Positions 44,751-53,293 of a stretch of 64,000 nt of DNA are shown piece after piece. The notes under the pieces are model-generated. The model was not told the DNA's origin, made no database searches, and saw only the letters and a program-made list of their open reading frames with translations. Origin of the DNA: Streptomyces griseus (GTDB lineage Bacteria; Actinomycetota; Actinomycetes; Streptomycetales; Streptomycetaceae); contig NZ_UAVD01000033.1 of the NCBI RefSeq assembly GCF_900460065.1, positions 1-64,000 of the forward strand, read 5' to 3'. Position numbers and translations under genes: made by a program. Positions within the stretch are counted from its first letter, which is position 1. The number at the start of each line of letters is the position of its first letter.

Positions 44751-44900
44751 CTGGACGCGCGGGAGCTGGGCTCCCTCTTCCTTGAGCGACTGAAGACGCC
44801 CGAAGAGGGCACACCCGATCACCGGTACGCCCGGAACGCTTTGATCGAGATGAACCCGCCGCTAGAGCACTTCGCAGCCAAGCGCTTCCGCAACCGCGGC
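44751..44900 (+). pseudogene. relic of a SigB/F-type sigma factor gene
   Basis: The 50 codons from LDARELGSLFLERL to HFAAKRFRNRG align without gaps to the N-terminal part of the sigma factor encoded at 31931-32812 (MDARRLSRLFFDRL, YARNTLIEMN, FAANRFRNRG), with more than half of residues the same. The match ends where region 2.1 should continue (GDMEDIV is lacking). There is no start codon of its own. It is a truncated gene fragment just upstream of the DUF2267 gene. Confidence 0.75.
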
Positions 44901-44980
44901 AGGCCGACGCATTCCCCCGCCTGGTGCCCGCCGCAATCGGGTGCCCCGCACTCCCATGACACCGAAAGGCGCATACCGCG

Positions 44981-45424
44981 ATGATCACCGAAGCGCGCGG
45001 ACCACGAGGCTCCCAGCAGCCGTACTCGACCGGGTACGAGCAGCTGCTGGAAATGGTTCGCTACGAAGGCGCCTACCCCACCCGTGAGCGGGCCGACGAA
45101 GCCGTTCGCCTGGTGCTCGCCGGACTCGGGCGCCAACTGACCGGCGACGAACGCGTCGACCTGGCACGATGCCTGCCCCTGGAGGCGGCACGCGTACTGA
45201 CCGTTCAGATTCCCGGCTCCCAGCCGCTCACCGGATGGGACTTCGCCAAGGACATCGCCACCCGCTCCGGCGCCTCCCTGGCCACCACCCGCTGGGACAT
45301 CGGCGCCGTCTTCACCGCAGTTTCCGCTCAGGCCGGCCCCTTGTTGATCACCCGGATCCTCCACCGGCTCCCCACAGGCTGGGCCCTGCTGTTCGGCCGA
45401 GCCGGTCTCACCCCGGCCGCATAG
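44981..45424 (+). CDS. DUF2267 protein
   Basis: The 147-residue protein has the DUF2267 pattern: two helical repeats starting YEQLLEMVRYEGAYPTRERADEAVRLVLAGLGRQLTGDERVDLARCLP, then GWDFAKDIA and a second half AVFTAVSAQAG. The family is common in stress-related loci; its biochemical role is unknown. GAAAGG lies upstream of ATG 44981. It follows a relic of a stress sigma factor gene, which might once have formed a unit with it. Confidence 0.82.
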   Translation: MITEARGPRGSQQPYSTGYEQLLEMVRYEGAYPTRERADEAVRLVLAGLGRQLTGDERVDLARCLPLEAARVLTVQIPGSQPLTGWDFAKDIATRSGASLATTRWDIGAVFTAVSAQAGPLLITRILHRLPTGWALLFGRAGLTPAA

Positions 45425-45897
45425 ACACCAAGAACACCCCCGGAGAGCAGCCGGAGATACTCGAACACCAACCCCGGCCTGCCCACGCCGATCTTCGCGA
45501 CCACCACCTTGACGACCTCGTGGACGATAGAGACCGTCGCAGGTCAACGACGTGCGTTGTCATGGCGCATGAGCCGCTGAGCTGTACGGACACAGCAACG
45601 GCTTCAGTCGTGCACGAGGTCGTCAGCAGTAGGGATGCCGGTAGGAACAACGCTGTCGCCGACCGCTCAGGGCGGGTGTCATGTGCGGCGAGCCAGCAGC
45701 TCGTCCGGCTGTTGCCTCAGCTCCGCTTCGCTCGGCTTTCCGGCGGCGCGGAGTTGAGTTGAGTGCGACGGCGAGGCCGGCGCGCCGTGCTCGCTGCCCG
45801 GGTGAGGGCCTCACGGGTCCCGGCAGATCGGCGGCACCGTTCTCTGTCAGGTCTTGCGTGTTGAGTTCCATGGCCGTACCCGACGTGGTGCAGACGC
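45425..45897. other. 473-bp convergent intergenic region, nothing recognised
   Basis: The stretch lies between the 3' ends of the DUF2267 gene and the MmyB-like regulator gene. Reading frames in it (for example a minus-strand frame ending at 45623) show no family resemblance or ribosome-binding site. It may be decayed coding DNA. Confidence 0.5.
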
Positions 45898-46749
45898 TCA
45901 GTGTGCTGCTGTGGCAACGCGGCCGCGGAGCAGGGCCAGCTTCTCGGCTGCGCCGGTGCTCGGCGCAGCCCAGTTCAGCACGATGTGCAGGTCGGCGCGT
46001 TCGATGGTCATGATGTCGCAGTCGAGGACGATCTCGCCGAGATCGGGGTGGACGACTGTTTTGTTCGAACGCCCGATCGGCAGGGTTTCGTACCGGGTCC
46101 AGAGCTCGGCGAAACGTCGGTCGGACTCCCGCAGCCCGTTGATCAACTCGGTGACGGCTCGGTCGTCGGGGTACCGGTCGGCGGCCCGGCGCAGGTCGGA
46201 CACCATCATGCGCTCGAAGGCGTCGGCGTGTGCGGCGCCGCGCTCGATGCGGGAAGCGCCTGGTGCGGGCGGCGCGGCGAAGTGCCCCCAGATCAGGTTG
46301 CTTGACCGGGTACCGGCATCTACGGGGCTGCCGAACAGCTCGGCCCAGAGACGGTTGCTCTGCACGAGGTCCCAGGAGGCGGTGAAGACAGCCAGCGGGG
46401 TGTCGCTCATCCGGTCGATCATGCGCTGCACGCCGGGCGGCACATCGCGCGGCACCGTCCCGGACGGCGGAACGACCGCGCCTGCCAGCCGGTAGAGCAG
46501 TTCGCGGTCCACGGCGTTGAGCCGGAGAGTCTGTGCGAAGGCTGCGAGTACCTGGGGGGAGGGGTTCTTCGCGCGGCCCTGTTCGAGCTGTACGAGGTAG
46601 TCGACGGATATGCCGGCCAAGACTGCGAGTTCCTCACGGCGCAGGCCCGGAACCCGTCGGTTTCCCGCAGTCGGCAGACCGACCGCGGCCGGGCCGATGC
46701 GCTCTCTCCACGCCCGCAGTGCCGGGCCGAGTGCGGTGTGGGTGGTCAT
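45898..46749 (-). CDS. XRE regulator with MmyB-like ligand-binding domain
   Basis: The 283-residue protein has an N-terminal XRE helix-turn-helix (residues ~8-85, VPGLRREELAVLAGISVDYLVQLEQGR) and a C-terminal MmyB-like PAS-related domain (residues ~105-275, FTASWDLVQSNRLWAELFG, NLIWGHFAAP). These regulators usually repress a divergent short-chain or F420/NADPH reductase gene, as arranged here. The C-terminal domain may bind a fatty acid-like or other small ligand. Inverted GGTAC/GGCGCT elements lie between the two genes. Confidence 0.9.
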   Translation of the reverse strand: MTTHTALGPALRAWRERIGPAAVGLPTAGNRRVPGLRREELAVLAGISVDYLVQLEQGRAKNPSPQVLAAFAQTLRLNAVDRELLYRLAGAVVPPSGTVPRDVPPGVQRMIDRMSDTPLAVFTASWDLVQSNRLWAELFGSPVDAGTRSSNLIWGHFAAPPAPGASRIERGAAHADAFERMMVSDLRRAADRYPDDRAVTELINGLRESDRRFAELWTRYETLPIGRSNKTVVHPDLGEIVLDCDIMTIERADLHIVLNWAAPSTGAAEKLALLRGRVATAAH

Positions 46750-46784
46750 GAATCCAGTATGGGTCTGTTGGCGAGAGATGGGGT

Positions 46785-46823
46785 GGTACTGGCGCTACCA
46801 GGGACGACAGCGCCTGGTGTACC
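46785..46823. promoter_or_regulatory. candidate operator between the MmyB regulator and reductase genes
   Basis: GGTACTGGCGCT (46785-46796) is mirrored by AGCGCCTGGTGTACC (46809-46823): GGTAC and GGCGCT recur on both arms with slightly different spacing. Confidence 0.45.
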
Positions 46824-46927
46824 CCTCTGGCCAAGCCGAGTATCGACGTGTCAGTCCCCAGTGCGTCAGGGGCGCGGCGAAGTCTGCCGCCCGCTCGCGG
46901 CGCCTTTTGTGCGAGGAGATACCCAGG

Positions 46928-47728
46928 ATGGCACCCACCATTGGAATCATCGGCTCCGGTCTGGTCGGCGGCTCCGTTGCCCGGCTGGCTGTCGATGCCG
47001 GATACAGTGTTGTGCTCAGCAATTCGCGGGGTCCGGAATCGATCGCGGAACTTGTATCGGAGCTCGGCCCGCCGGCGCGCGCCGCGACGGTCGATGAGGC
47101 CGTCGAAGCCGGCGACATCATCGCCCTCCCCGTGCCGCTCGCGAGTTTCGAGGCCCTGCCGGCTGACAAGCTGGCAGGGAAGGTCGTCCTGGACCAGACG
47201 AACTACTACCCGGAGTTCTGGCGCAACGCCGAGCTCGATGCGGGGGAGATCACCTCAAGTGAGCTCGTGCAGCGGCACCTCAAGGACTCCCTTGTCGTGA
47301 AGGGGCTGCACAATCTGGACTGGAACCACATGTACTCCAACGCCCGGCCGAAGGGCGACGCCGAACGGACGACCCTGCCGATCGCGGGCGACGATCCCGC
47401 TGCCAAGAAGGCGGTGAGGCAGTTCTTGGAGGCGGTCGGCTACGACGTGGTCGACGCCGGCTCGCTCGCGGAGAGCTGGCGGATCGAGCCCGAAACGCCC
47501 GTCTACTTCTGGCCGTACGCCCCTGCCCTCCCTGACGGGATCACCGGTGATGAGGAAAAGCGCTTCTACCTCGAACACCCGGTTCCGCCCATCTCGCCAA
47601 AGGCCGCCCGCGCGATGATCGACAGTGCGGAGCGACCGTCACCCGTCGGTGGCACGCTGGCCGGGATGCCTCCCGCTCACGTCGCCATCTTCATGGACCA
47701 GGCGAGCGCCAGCACGGTGAACCAGTAA
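46928..47728 (+). CDS. NADPH-dependent F420 reductase-like protein
   Basis: The 266-residue protein begins with a dinucleotide-binding fold GIIGSGLVGGSVARLAVDAGY and continues as the F420_oxidored/NADP family (VVLSNSRGPES, VLDQTNYY, KGLHNLDWNHM). It would exchange hydride between NADPH and F420 or another acceptor. A GAGG site lies about 10 bp before the ATG. The gene is divergent from an MmyB-type regulator and is its probable target. A clear terminator follows. Confidence 0.85.
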   Translation: MAPTIGIIGSGLVGGSVARLAVDAGYSVVLSNSRGPESIAELVSELGPPARAATVDEAVEAGDIIALPVPLASFEALPADKLAGKVVLDQTNYYPEFWRNAELDAGEITSSELVQRHLKDSLVVKGLHNLDWNHMYSNARPKGDAERTTLPIAGDDPAAKKAVRQFLEAVGYDVVDAGSLAESWRIEPETPVYFWPYAPALPDGITGDEEKRFYLEHPVPPISPKAARAMIDSAERPSPVGGTLAGMPPAHVAIFMDQASASTVNQ

Positions 47729-48184
47729 CAAAGCCGGGCACGCCACGCGCCGCCCTGCGGTACTCCCGCGCCAACCCCTCAGCCCATCGCGCGACCGCGG
47801 GTCGGCATACGGTGAGGGCCTGCCCGACAAGTAGGCCCTCACCCTCAAGGGATACGTGGGTCGTCGATTGAACGACTTCACACCTCTGTTTACCGGGTTG
47901 CGGCTTGAGCCGGATGCCGACCTATCTGCCCCATGTGGAGTCGCGCCTGCACAGGCGCGGTGCCCACTCGGCCGTGCGGAGGCTTGCGCATGGCCACCAC
48001 GTGGAATGGCCCTGGCTATCCCGCCCGCCGCGCTCACCAACCTTCTACGACCTGCACCGCCCCCGCCCACCACGCGTTCGCAGCAGCTCGTCTGCCCGCC
48101 GGTGAAGCGCAGATCGTCGTCGCGTACATCTTCAGTCTCGTTGCCGACCGGGCGGGCCGCCATCGAAGCCGTCCGGTAGGGGAG
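47729..48184. other. 456-bp region with a terminator and no convincing gene
   Basis: Apart from the terminator at 47811-47843 I see no coding signal; reading frames from 47856 on have no family resemblance or ribosome-binding site. Confidence 0.5.
47811..47843 (+). terminator. terminator after the F420 reductase-like gene
   Basis: GGTGAGGGCCT (47811-47821) pairs perfectly with AGGCCCTCACC (47833-47843) around an 11-nt loop. Confidence 0.7.
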
Positions 48185-48542
48185 TCATGCTCCGTGCCGG
48201 CCACTGCCGCGTCCGCCGCTTTGATCGTCGACCTCGGAGCGAGTGGGGCCACTCAAGTTGCCGTACCCCTTCATCTGGTGGGGTGATAGCCGCTCGCCCT
48301 GTCCTCCGAAGTCGTCGGCGGTGCGGGGCTCGCCCGGTGCGTGGGAGGGGGCTGCTGGGCGGTGCCGTTGTTCGTCCGGGTGCGGCGGCCGACTCCTACC
48401 CTTTGCGGGTCCGCCAGGCAACGGTGCCGATCAGCAGTGCCACTACGAAGATGCCCACGATGAACGGAACGGTTCCGTCGGCCCACACCGGGGCAGCGAG
48501 ATGCTGCCCCTGATCGGCGGCCGGTTGGAGCGGTGTTGTCAT
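48185..48542 (-). pseudogene. frameshifted small membrane protein gene (DUF6479-like)
   Basis: From ATG 48542 the frame encodes 48 residues including one membrane helix (VPFIVGIFVVALLIGTVAW) and stops at 48396. The C-terminal part continues one base out of phase (RSRPPHPDEQ through GQGERLSPHQMKGYGN to 48185). Removing one A from the run AAAGGG near 48402 restores a single ~118-residue protein with the layout I recall for DUF6479: N-terminal helix and charged Pro-rich tail. It is a recent indel, a sequence error or, less likely, a programmed shift. The family assignment is from memory. Confidence 0.65.
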
Positions 48543-48684
48543 GGCGATTACCTATTCCCTTTCGGCGTGGCCGGCATGGCCAACGTGTTCCGGGTCGGGT
48601 TCCCGCTGTGCCTGGCGGAAAATCCTGCGCAGCCGCCGGTGAGCAGGCAGGCCCCGCTTCAGCCCAGCCGCGGATTGGGTGGCT

Positions 48685-48861
48685 TAGGCCCTGTCGTCGA
48701 ACTGCCGCCTGCCCCGCGGGGCCGTGCACGCGCTCTCGCCGCACCGGGCACCGGCCCGAGTACGTCCGGTACGAGGACCCGCACCCGGCACACCGAGAGC
48801 ACGCACCCGACCCCGCAAGGCCGCCCTCCGGGCGACGACGGCAGTTCGACGACAGGACCTA
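48685..48861. mobile_element. 177-bp MITE-like element with 23-bp terminal inverted repeats
   Basis: The ends TAGGCCCTGTCGTCGAACTG... (48685-48707) and the reverse complement of 48839-48861 match at 22 of 23 bases. The outermost TA is present on both sides and may be a target duplication. The 131-bp interior has no coding signal. The right end coincides with the TAG stop codon of the minus-strand zinc-ribbon gene. Small size and perfect ends suggest a non-autonomous element mobilised by a transposase elsewhere. Confidence 0.65.
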
Positions 48862-49050
48862 GCTGTCCGGGAAGGTCTCTTCCCGGCCTTCGAAGACACG
48901 GCGTGCGGAAGCACCTTCGTCGTCGGTAAGTCCGTCGTTGTCCCCGGGGAACACGGCACCGCAGCGCTCGCACAGCTTCGCTGCACCGGCGGGGGTACCA
49001 CATGCTTTGCAGTACCGCTGCTTTCCGTCTGCTTCTGATATCTCTGTCAT
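48859..49050 (-). CDS. small zinc-ribbon protein
   Basis: The 63-residue protein has two CxxC pairs (CKAC and CERC) spaced 12 residues apart, which would form a zinc ribbon. An acidic Asp/Glu-rich tail follows. GGAGAGGG precedes the ATG at good spacing. Its stop codon TAG lies exactly at the edge of the MITE-like element, so the original C-terminus may have been altered by the insertion. The role is unknown; such proteins often bind nucleic acid or protein. Confidence 0.75.
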   Translation of the reverse strand: MTEISEADGKQRYCKACGTPAGAAKLCERCGAVFPGDNDGLTDDEGASARRVFEGREETFPDS

Positions 49051-49529
49051 GGTCGTCCCTCTCCAGTGGTGACTGGCTTCGTCGGGTACCCGTACGTGGA
49101 GAGGTAAATCGGCCCGGGACGGCGGCATTCGCTGTGTGCGTTGTGCTCGGTGCCTCAAATTTTGCAGCTTCTCCCGTCCGCGCGTCAGAAGTGAGCCCAC
49201 CACGCGCGATGGAGTACGGCAGGCAGTGGGCGGCCGGCGGGTCGGAATGTACGGGCATCCGGTAGGTGGCCAGAGTCTGTGCGGGCCCCCTACCTGATGC
49301 CGTGTGGCGCCCCGTGGGCACAGCGGGGTTCGGAAGACTCCTGCTGAGATCCAGAACCGCCGGGAAGAAACCGCGGATCTCCTGGACACACCCGGACCAC
49401 GCCCGGCCCCCAGGCGCCGGGCTCCGAGGGAGAGTGTTCCCGCTGGGGTTGCGGCATCAGCCTGATACCAGACCACGACCCTCAGGGGGATCGCCGACAC
49501 GGTGGGGAACCTGATGGCACCTGTACTGG
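49051..49529. other. 479-bp intergenic region, nothing recognised
   Basis: It contains the promoter side of the zinc-ribbon gene and ends at the left inverted repeat of the IS5-type relic. No reading frame in it resembles a known family. Confidence 0.5.
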
Positions 49530-49571
49530 TCTCGGACCGCGTTTGAGATCTCAGTCGATCGTGGCGCCCAC

Positions 49572-49976
49572 GTGCTCTACCTTCTGTGGGTGATCGATGA
49601 GACGTTTCCTTTCGTCGGAGAGTTCAAGGAGCTCGGGCACGGTAGGCCGGACGGCCCGTCGCTCCGGTCCGCCGTTCGCGCCCAGGAGCCGGCGAACGCT
49701 CGCGAGTTGGTCGAGTACCTGCGTGCCGGTACGATCCTGGCCGCCACGACCACGCTCGTGCATGACGTGCTGAGCCCACGCAGCGCAGTGATCGGCGGGT
49801 TGCACCTGCTGACCGACGGGCACTGGCTCTGGTACTCGGACCTGGCCCACTATGTCGAGCGCCATCATGTGGCGCTCGACCCGCGGTTTGTCGCGCACGC
49901 CCGCGGTAACCACTGGACTGCTCCGCTTGTGAGCAACGCTGACCTTCTCGCGATGGAGGTCAAGCTTTTCGGGTAA
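49572..49976 (+). CDS. hypothetical protein, passenger of the IS5-type relic
   Basis: The ~134-residue protein has a natural-looking sequence (TFPFVGEFKELGHGRPDGPS, GLHLLTDGHWLWYSDLAHYVERHHVALD), good codon use and no signal peptide. It is reminiscent of small uncharacterised Streptomyces proteins, but I cannot name a family or function. GTG 49572 has no ribosome-binding site; GTG 49590 is also in frame. It lies between the transposase 3' end and the left terminal repeat, an unusual place for a non-IS gene. Confidence 0.65.
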   Translation: MLYLLWVIDETFPFVGEFKELGHGRPDGPSLRSAVRAQEPANARELVEYLRAGTILAATTTLVHDVLSPRSAVIGGLHLLTDGHWLWYSDLAHYVERHHVALDPRFVAHARGNHWTAPLVSNADLLAMEVKLFG

Positions 49977-50015
49977 GCCGCGGACTGAAACGTCCGCCGC
50001 GAGCCGCGCGTCTGT

Positions 50016-50440
50016 TCAGCTCGCAGAGGTACGGGTAAGCGGCCGGGGACCAGGCCGTGACGCCGGTCCTTCGCGTGTGAGCCGCCGAAGCATGATGCCG
50101 CTCATCACCCAACGGATCATGGTCTCCGAGTGAGCCGGGCCGGCCTCGTAGTCTGTCGCCAGAGCTGGGCTCGGCGTTGCGGCCATCGGCTTGACGGACC
50201 TGGTTCCTGAGTGCGTCGTGGATCCGCTCGACCGTGCCGTCGTCGTGCCACCACGTGAACTACCAGTACACGGTGGGCCACGGTGCGAAGTCCTTCGGTA
50301 GTTGGCGCCAGGCGCACCCGGTCCGCACTACGTAGAAGACCTCGTCCACGATCCGCCGGCACGGGTGCCTCACCCGCCGTCCGCCCTTCGGACAAACCCG
50401 CGCGGGCGGTAGCAACCACTCACACAGGCCTCAACGACCG
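50016..50440 (-). pseudogene. internally deleted IS5-family transposase
   Basis: Reading the minus strand, the N-terminal DUF4096-like part is clear (RRIVDEVFYVVRTGCAWRQLP, then a TAG after TVYW, then DDGTVERIHDALRNQVR). Next to it, in another frame, lies the transposase C-terminus (TDYEAGPAHSETMIRWVMS, LRRLTREGP) ending at 50016. About 130-150 central residues, including the catalytic acids, are missing. The gene is dead by deletion, frameshift and a nonsense codon. Confidence 0.8.
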
Positions 50441-50514
50441 CTGCAGTCCCGGACACGGCAGATCTCAAACGCGGTCTCAGAAGGTGACATCGTCTGCTGA
50501 ATCGAGTGCTGAAT

Positions 50515-50832
50515 TCAGCCCGCCTGTTCGGTGACCTGCCCGCGCAGCACTACATGTTCAGCACCCGACTGGGACAGCAGGTAGCTCATCGGCGTTCTGT
50601 AGAAAATGGAGTGCCGCGCTCTGGCCACGAAAAGGGAATCGCCGTGCGGCAGAACGGGCTCCACCAGCTCTGCGTTCTTCCCTGTGAGTGTTTTTTCCAT
50701 GATCTCTTTGCGGCGGGATCGCCACTCCCCTAAGTTTTCGTCCGCGTAGACGACCAGAATATTCTCCGAGCGGGCGCGGGCGATAAGCCGGGCGATGTGC
50801 GGCAGCGCTGTCCGGACGGACGGAACGAGCAT
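50515..50832 (-). pseudogene. truncated isochorismatase-like (cysteine hydrolase) gene
   Basis: The 105 codons include PHIARLIARARSENILVVYADENLGEWRS, LVEPVLPHGDSLFVARARHSIFYRTP and EHVVLRGQVTEQ, a good match to the middle of the isochorismatase-like family. The first strand with the catalytic Asp is missing. The frame stops right after VTEQ, where the catalytic Cys should follow. The broken end is 34 bp from the IS5 relic, which suggests that IS-linked deletion removed the rest. Confidence 0.75.
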
Positions 50833-50945
50833 CGCGAATGGGCCGCTCGTGCTTCGCCCTCCGACCTGCCTGCGTGTTTCATGAGCCGGCCGATGGGAAC
50901 CCGGCACACTCGTCCGCGAATATCGGCAATGGAGGGAGCGAGGCC

Positions 50946-52130
50946 ATGCGCGCACTGACCTATCAGGGAAGGCGGGACGTCCGAGTGGAGACGGTCCCGG
51001 ACCCACGGATCCAGGATCCGACAGACATCATCGTGAAAATCACGTCCACCGGCATCTGCGGCTCCGACCTCCATCTCTACGAGGTCCTCGGCCCCTACCT
51101 CGACCCGGGCGACATTCTGGGCCACGAACCCATGGGAATCGTCGAGGAAGTCGGCCGCGAGGTGACTGCCGTCGCTCCGGGCGACCGGGTCGTGATCCCC
51201 TTCAACGTCTCCTGCGGACACTGCTACATGTGCGGACAGGGACTGCATTCGCAGTGCGAGACGACCCAGGTGCGCGAACGAGGAACCGGCGCCTCCCTGT
51301 TCGGATACACCAAGCTCTACGGGCAAGTGCCCGGAGGCCAGGCCGAGTACCTGCGAGTCCCCTTCGGCAACGACCTTCCCATCAAGGTCCCCCACGGCCC
51401 TTCGGACGACCGGTTCGTGTATCTCTCCGACGTCCTGCCCACCGCCTGGCAGGCCGTGCAGTACGCCGACATCCCACCCGGCGGCAGCGTCACCGTCCTG
51501 GGCCTCGGCCCGATCGGCGCCATGGCCGCCCGGATCGCCCGCCACCGGGGTGCCGGCCTCGTCATCGGCGTCGACCTGGTCCCCGAACGTCTCGAACGAG
51601 CAAGCACCCATGGCGCCACCTGCCTTGACCTGCGCCGCTACGGCAAGAACCTCGGGGACGCCGTCCGCGACCTCACCGACGGGCGTGGCACGGACGCGGT
51701 GATCGACGCGGTCGGTATGGAGGCCCACGGCTCACCCGTGGCCAAGGCGGCCCACACGGCGGTCGGACACCTGCCCGACGCCCTCGCCCAGCGCATGATG
51801 GAAACAGCGGGCATCGACCGCCTCGCCGCGCTGCACGCGGCGATCGACCTGGTCCGCCGCGGCGGCACGGTCTCCCTCTCCGGCGTGTACGGCGGCAGTG
51901 CTGACCCCATGCCCCTGCTCACCATGTTCGACAAGCAGATCCAGCTGCGCATGGGGCAGGCCAACGTCAAGCGGTGGGTGGATGACCTGTTGCCCCTGCT
52001 CACCGACGACGACCCGCTGGGCGTGGACTCCTTCGCCACCCACCACCTGCCCCTGGAGGAGGGCCCGAAGGCCTACGAGACGTTCCAGAAGAAGGCCGAC
52101 GGGATGATCAAGACCCTGCTCGTCCCCTGA
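50946..52130 (+). CDS. zinc-dependent alcohol dehydrogenase, formaldehyde dehydrogenase-like
   Basis: The 394-residue protein has catalytic-zinc motifs GICGSDLHLY and GHEPMGIVEE, a four-cysteine structural lobe (CGHCYMCGQGLHSQCE) and the Rossmann motif GLGPIGAMAARIA. The long insert after the Rossmann domain (GMEAHGSP...) is typical of glutathione-independent formaldehyde dehydrogenases and related enzymes. It oxidises an aldehyde or alcohol with NAD. GGAGGGAGCGAGG lies before the ATG. An NAD epimerase gene follows 50 bp downstream, probably in the same operon. Confidence 0.9.
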   Translation: MRALTYQGRRDVRVETVPDPRIQDPTDIIVKITSTGICGSDLHLYEVLGPYLDPGDILGHEPMGIVEEVGREVTAVAPGDRVVIPFNVSCGHCYMCGQGLHSQCETTQVRERGTGASLFGYTKLYGQVPGGQAEYLRVPFGNDLPIKVPHGPSDDRFVYLSDVLPTAWQAVQYADIPPGGSVTVLGLGPIGAMAARIARHRGAGLVIGVDLVPERLERASTHGATCLDLRRYGKNLGDAVRDLTDGRGTDAVIDAVGMEAHGSPVAKAAHTAVGHLPDALAQRMMETAGIDRLAALHAAIDLVRRGGTVSLSGVYGGSADPMPLLTMFDKQIQLRMGQANVKRWVDDLLPLLTDDDPLGVDSFATHHLPLEEGPKAYETFQKKADGMIKTLLVP

Positions 52131-52180
52131 CCGGAGGACGGGGAACGGTCCCCCCCCGCACGGAGGAAGGAATCCTCGGC

Positions 52181-53227
52181 ATGAAGAACAACGGCCCTCA
52201 TCCCGGCAAGCGAGTCGTCGTCACGGGAGCCACCGGCAACGTGGGAACGAGCGTGGTGCGCGCGCTCTCCGCCGACCCGGACATCGGCTCGGTCCTGGGG
52301 CTGGCCCGCAGGCGGCCAGGGCTTCAGATCCCGAAGGTGGAATGGGACACCGTCGACCTGTCCCGGACCGACAGCGAGGACCGGCTCACTCGCCTCGTGC
52401 GGGGCGCCGACGCCGTAATCCACCTGGCCTGGCGCTTCCAGCCCACCCACGACCCGGTCGTGACCTGGCAGAGCAACGTGCTGGGCTCCCGGCGCGTCTT
52501 CGAGGCCGTGGCGCGCAGCGGGGTTCCCGCTCTGGTCCACGCCTCGTCCGTCGGCGCATACTCCTCAGGCCCGAAGGACGAACCCGGCGTCGATGAGGAA
52601 TGGCCCACCGACGGCTGGCCGGACGCGGCCTACTGCCGGGAGAAGGCCTACCTGGAACGGGTCCTGGACACGTTCGAACTGCGCCACCCGCAGATCCGGG
52701 TGGTCCGGATGCGGCCCGGATTCCTCTTCAAGGAGACGGCCGCACCCGAGCAGCGGCGGATCTTCGCCGGCCGCTACGCCCCCGGCCCCCTGCTGCGGCC
52801 CGACCTGCTGCCCTTCGTGCCCGACCTGAGCGGGCTGCGTTTCCAGGTGCTCCACACCGCTGATGCCGCTGACGCCTACCGACTGGCCGTGCTCCGCGAT
52901 GTACGGGGCCCCTTCAACCTGGTGGCAGACCCGGTCATCGACGCCCGCAGGCTGGCGGGCCTCCTCGACGCCAGGATCGTGCGGATCCCCAGGGTCCTGG
53001 TTCGCACCGCACTCTCGGCCGCCTGGCGGGCCCACGCCGTGCCGGCTTCCCCGCACCTGTTCGACGCGGTGCTCCGACTGCCCGTACTGGATTCCGGCCG
53101 GGCCCGCGAGGTGCTCGGCTGGCAGCCCACGCGTACGGCGGAAGACGCACTGAACGCCTTTCTGCGCGGTGTTCGCACAGGGCGGGGCGAGGACACTGCA
53201 CCGCTGGCAGGCCGGAAGGTCGGCTGA
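52181..53227 (+). CDS. NAD-dependent epimerase/dehydratase family protein
   Basis: The 348-residue extended-SDR protein has the cofactor motif GATGNVGTSVV (residues ~16-26), HLAW and the block SSVGAYSSGP; the Tyr-Lys pair lies in YCREKAYLE. The family acts on nucleotide sugars or related carbonyl compounds. GGAGGAAGG lies upstream of the ATG. It follows the zinc dehydrogenase gene and precedes an SDR gene fragment, so the operon may once have been longer. Confidence 0.85.
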   Translation: MKNNGPHPGKRVVVTGATGNVGTSVVRALSADPDIGSVLGLARRRPGLQIPKVEWDTVDLSRTDSEDRLTRLVRGADAVIHLAWRFQPTHDPVVTWQSNVLGSRRVFEAVARSGVPALVHASSVGAYSSGPKDEPGVDEEWPTDGWPDAAYCREKAYLERVLDTFELRHPQIRVVRMRPGFLFKETAAPEQRRIFAGRYAPGPLLRPDLLPFVPDLSGLRFQVLHTADAADAYRLAVLRDVRGPFNLVADPVIDARRLAGLLDARIVRIPRVLVRTALSAAWRAHAVPASPHLFDAVLRLPVLDSGRAREVLGWQPTRTAEDALNAFLRGVRTGRGEDTAPLAGRKVG

Positions 53228-53293
53228 GCCACCCCGGCCGCGCCGCCGGCGGAGCTCCGGCGAATCGGGTGACCCCGCCTGCGGAGGCCCCGT

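Larger units (their letters stand above)
43477..44980. other. 1.5-kb region without an intact gene
   Basis: It contains the dhaK promoter side, a structured inverted repeat at 44131-44194 and a truncated sigma-factor relic at 44751-44900. Long open frames such as 43690-44121 have no recognisable family, poor codon pattern and no ribosome-binding site; I do not call them. The base pattern suggests decayed coding DNA. Confidence 0.6.
49530..50481. mobile_element. decayed IS5-type insertion sequence with passenger gene
   Basis: Terminal inverted repeats of 22 bp (49530-49551 and 50460-50481, 20 of 22 matching, core GACCGCGTTTGAGATCT) bound 952 bp. Inside are an internally deleted transposase gene on the minus strand (50016-50440) and an intact unrelated gene on the plus strand (49572-49976). 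The element cannot make a working transposase and could only move with help in trans. Confidence 0.7.
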
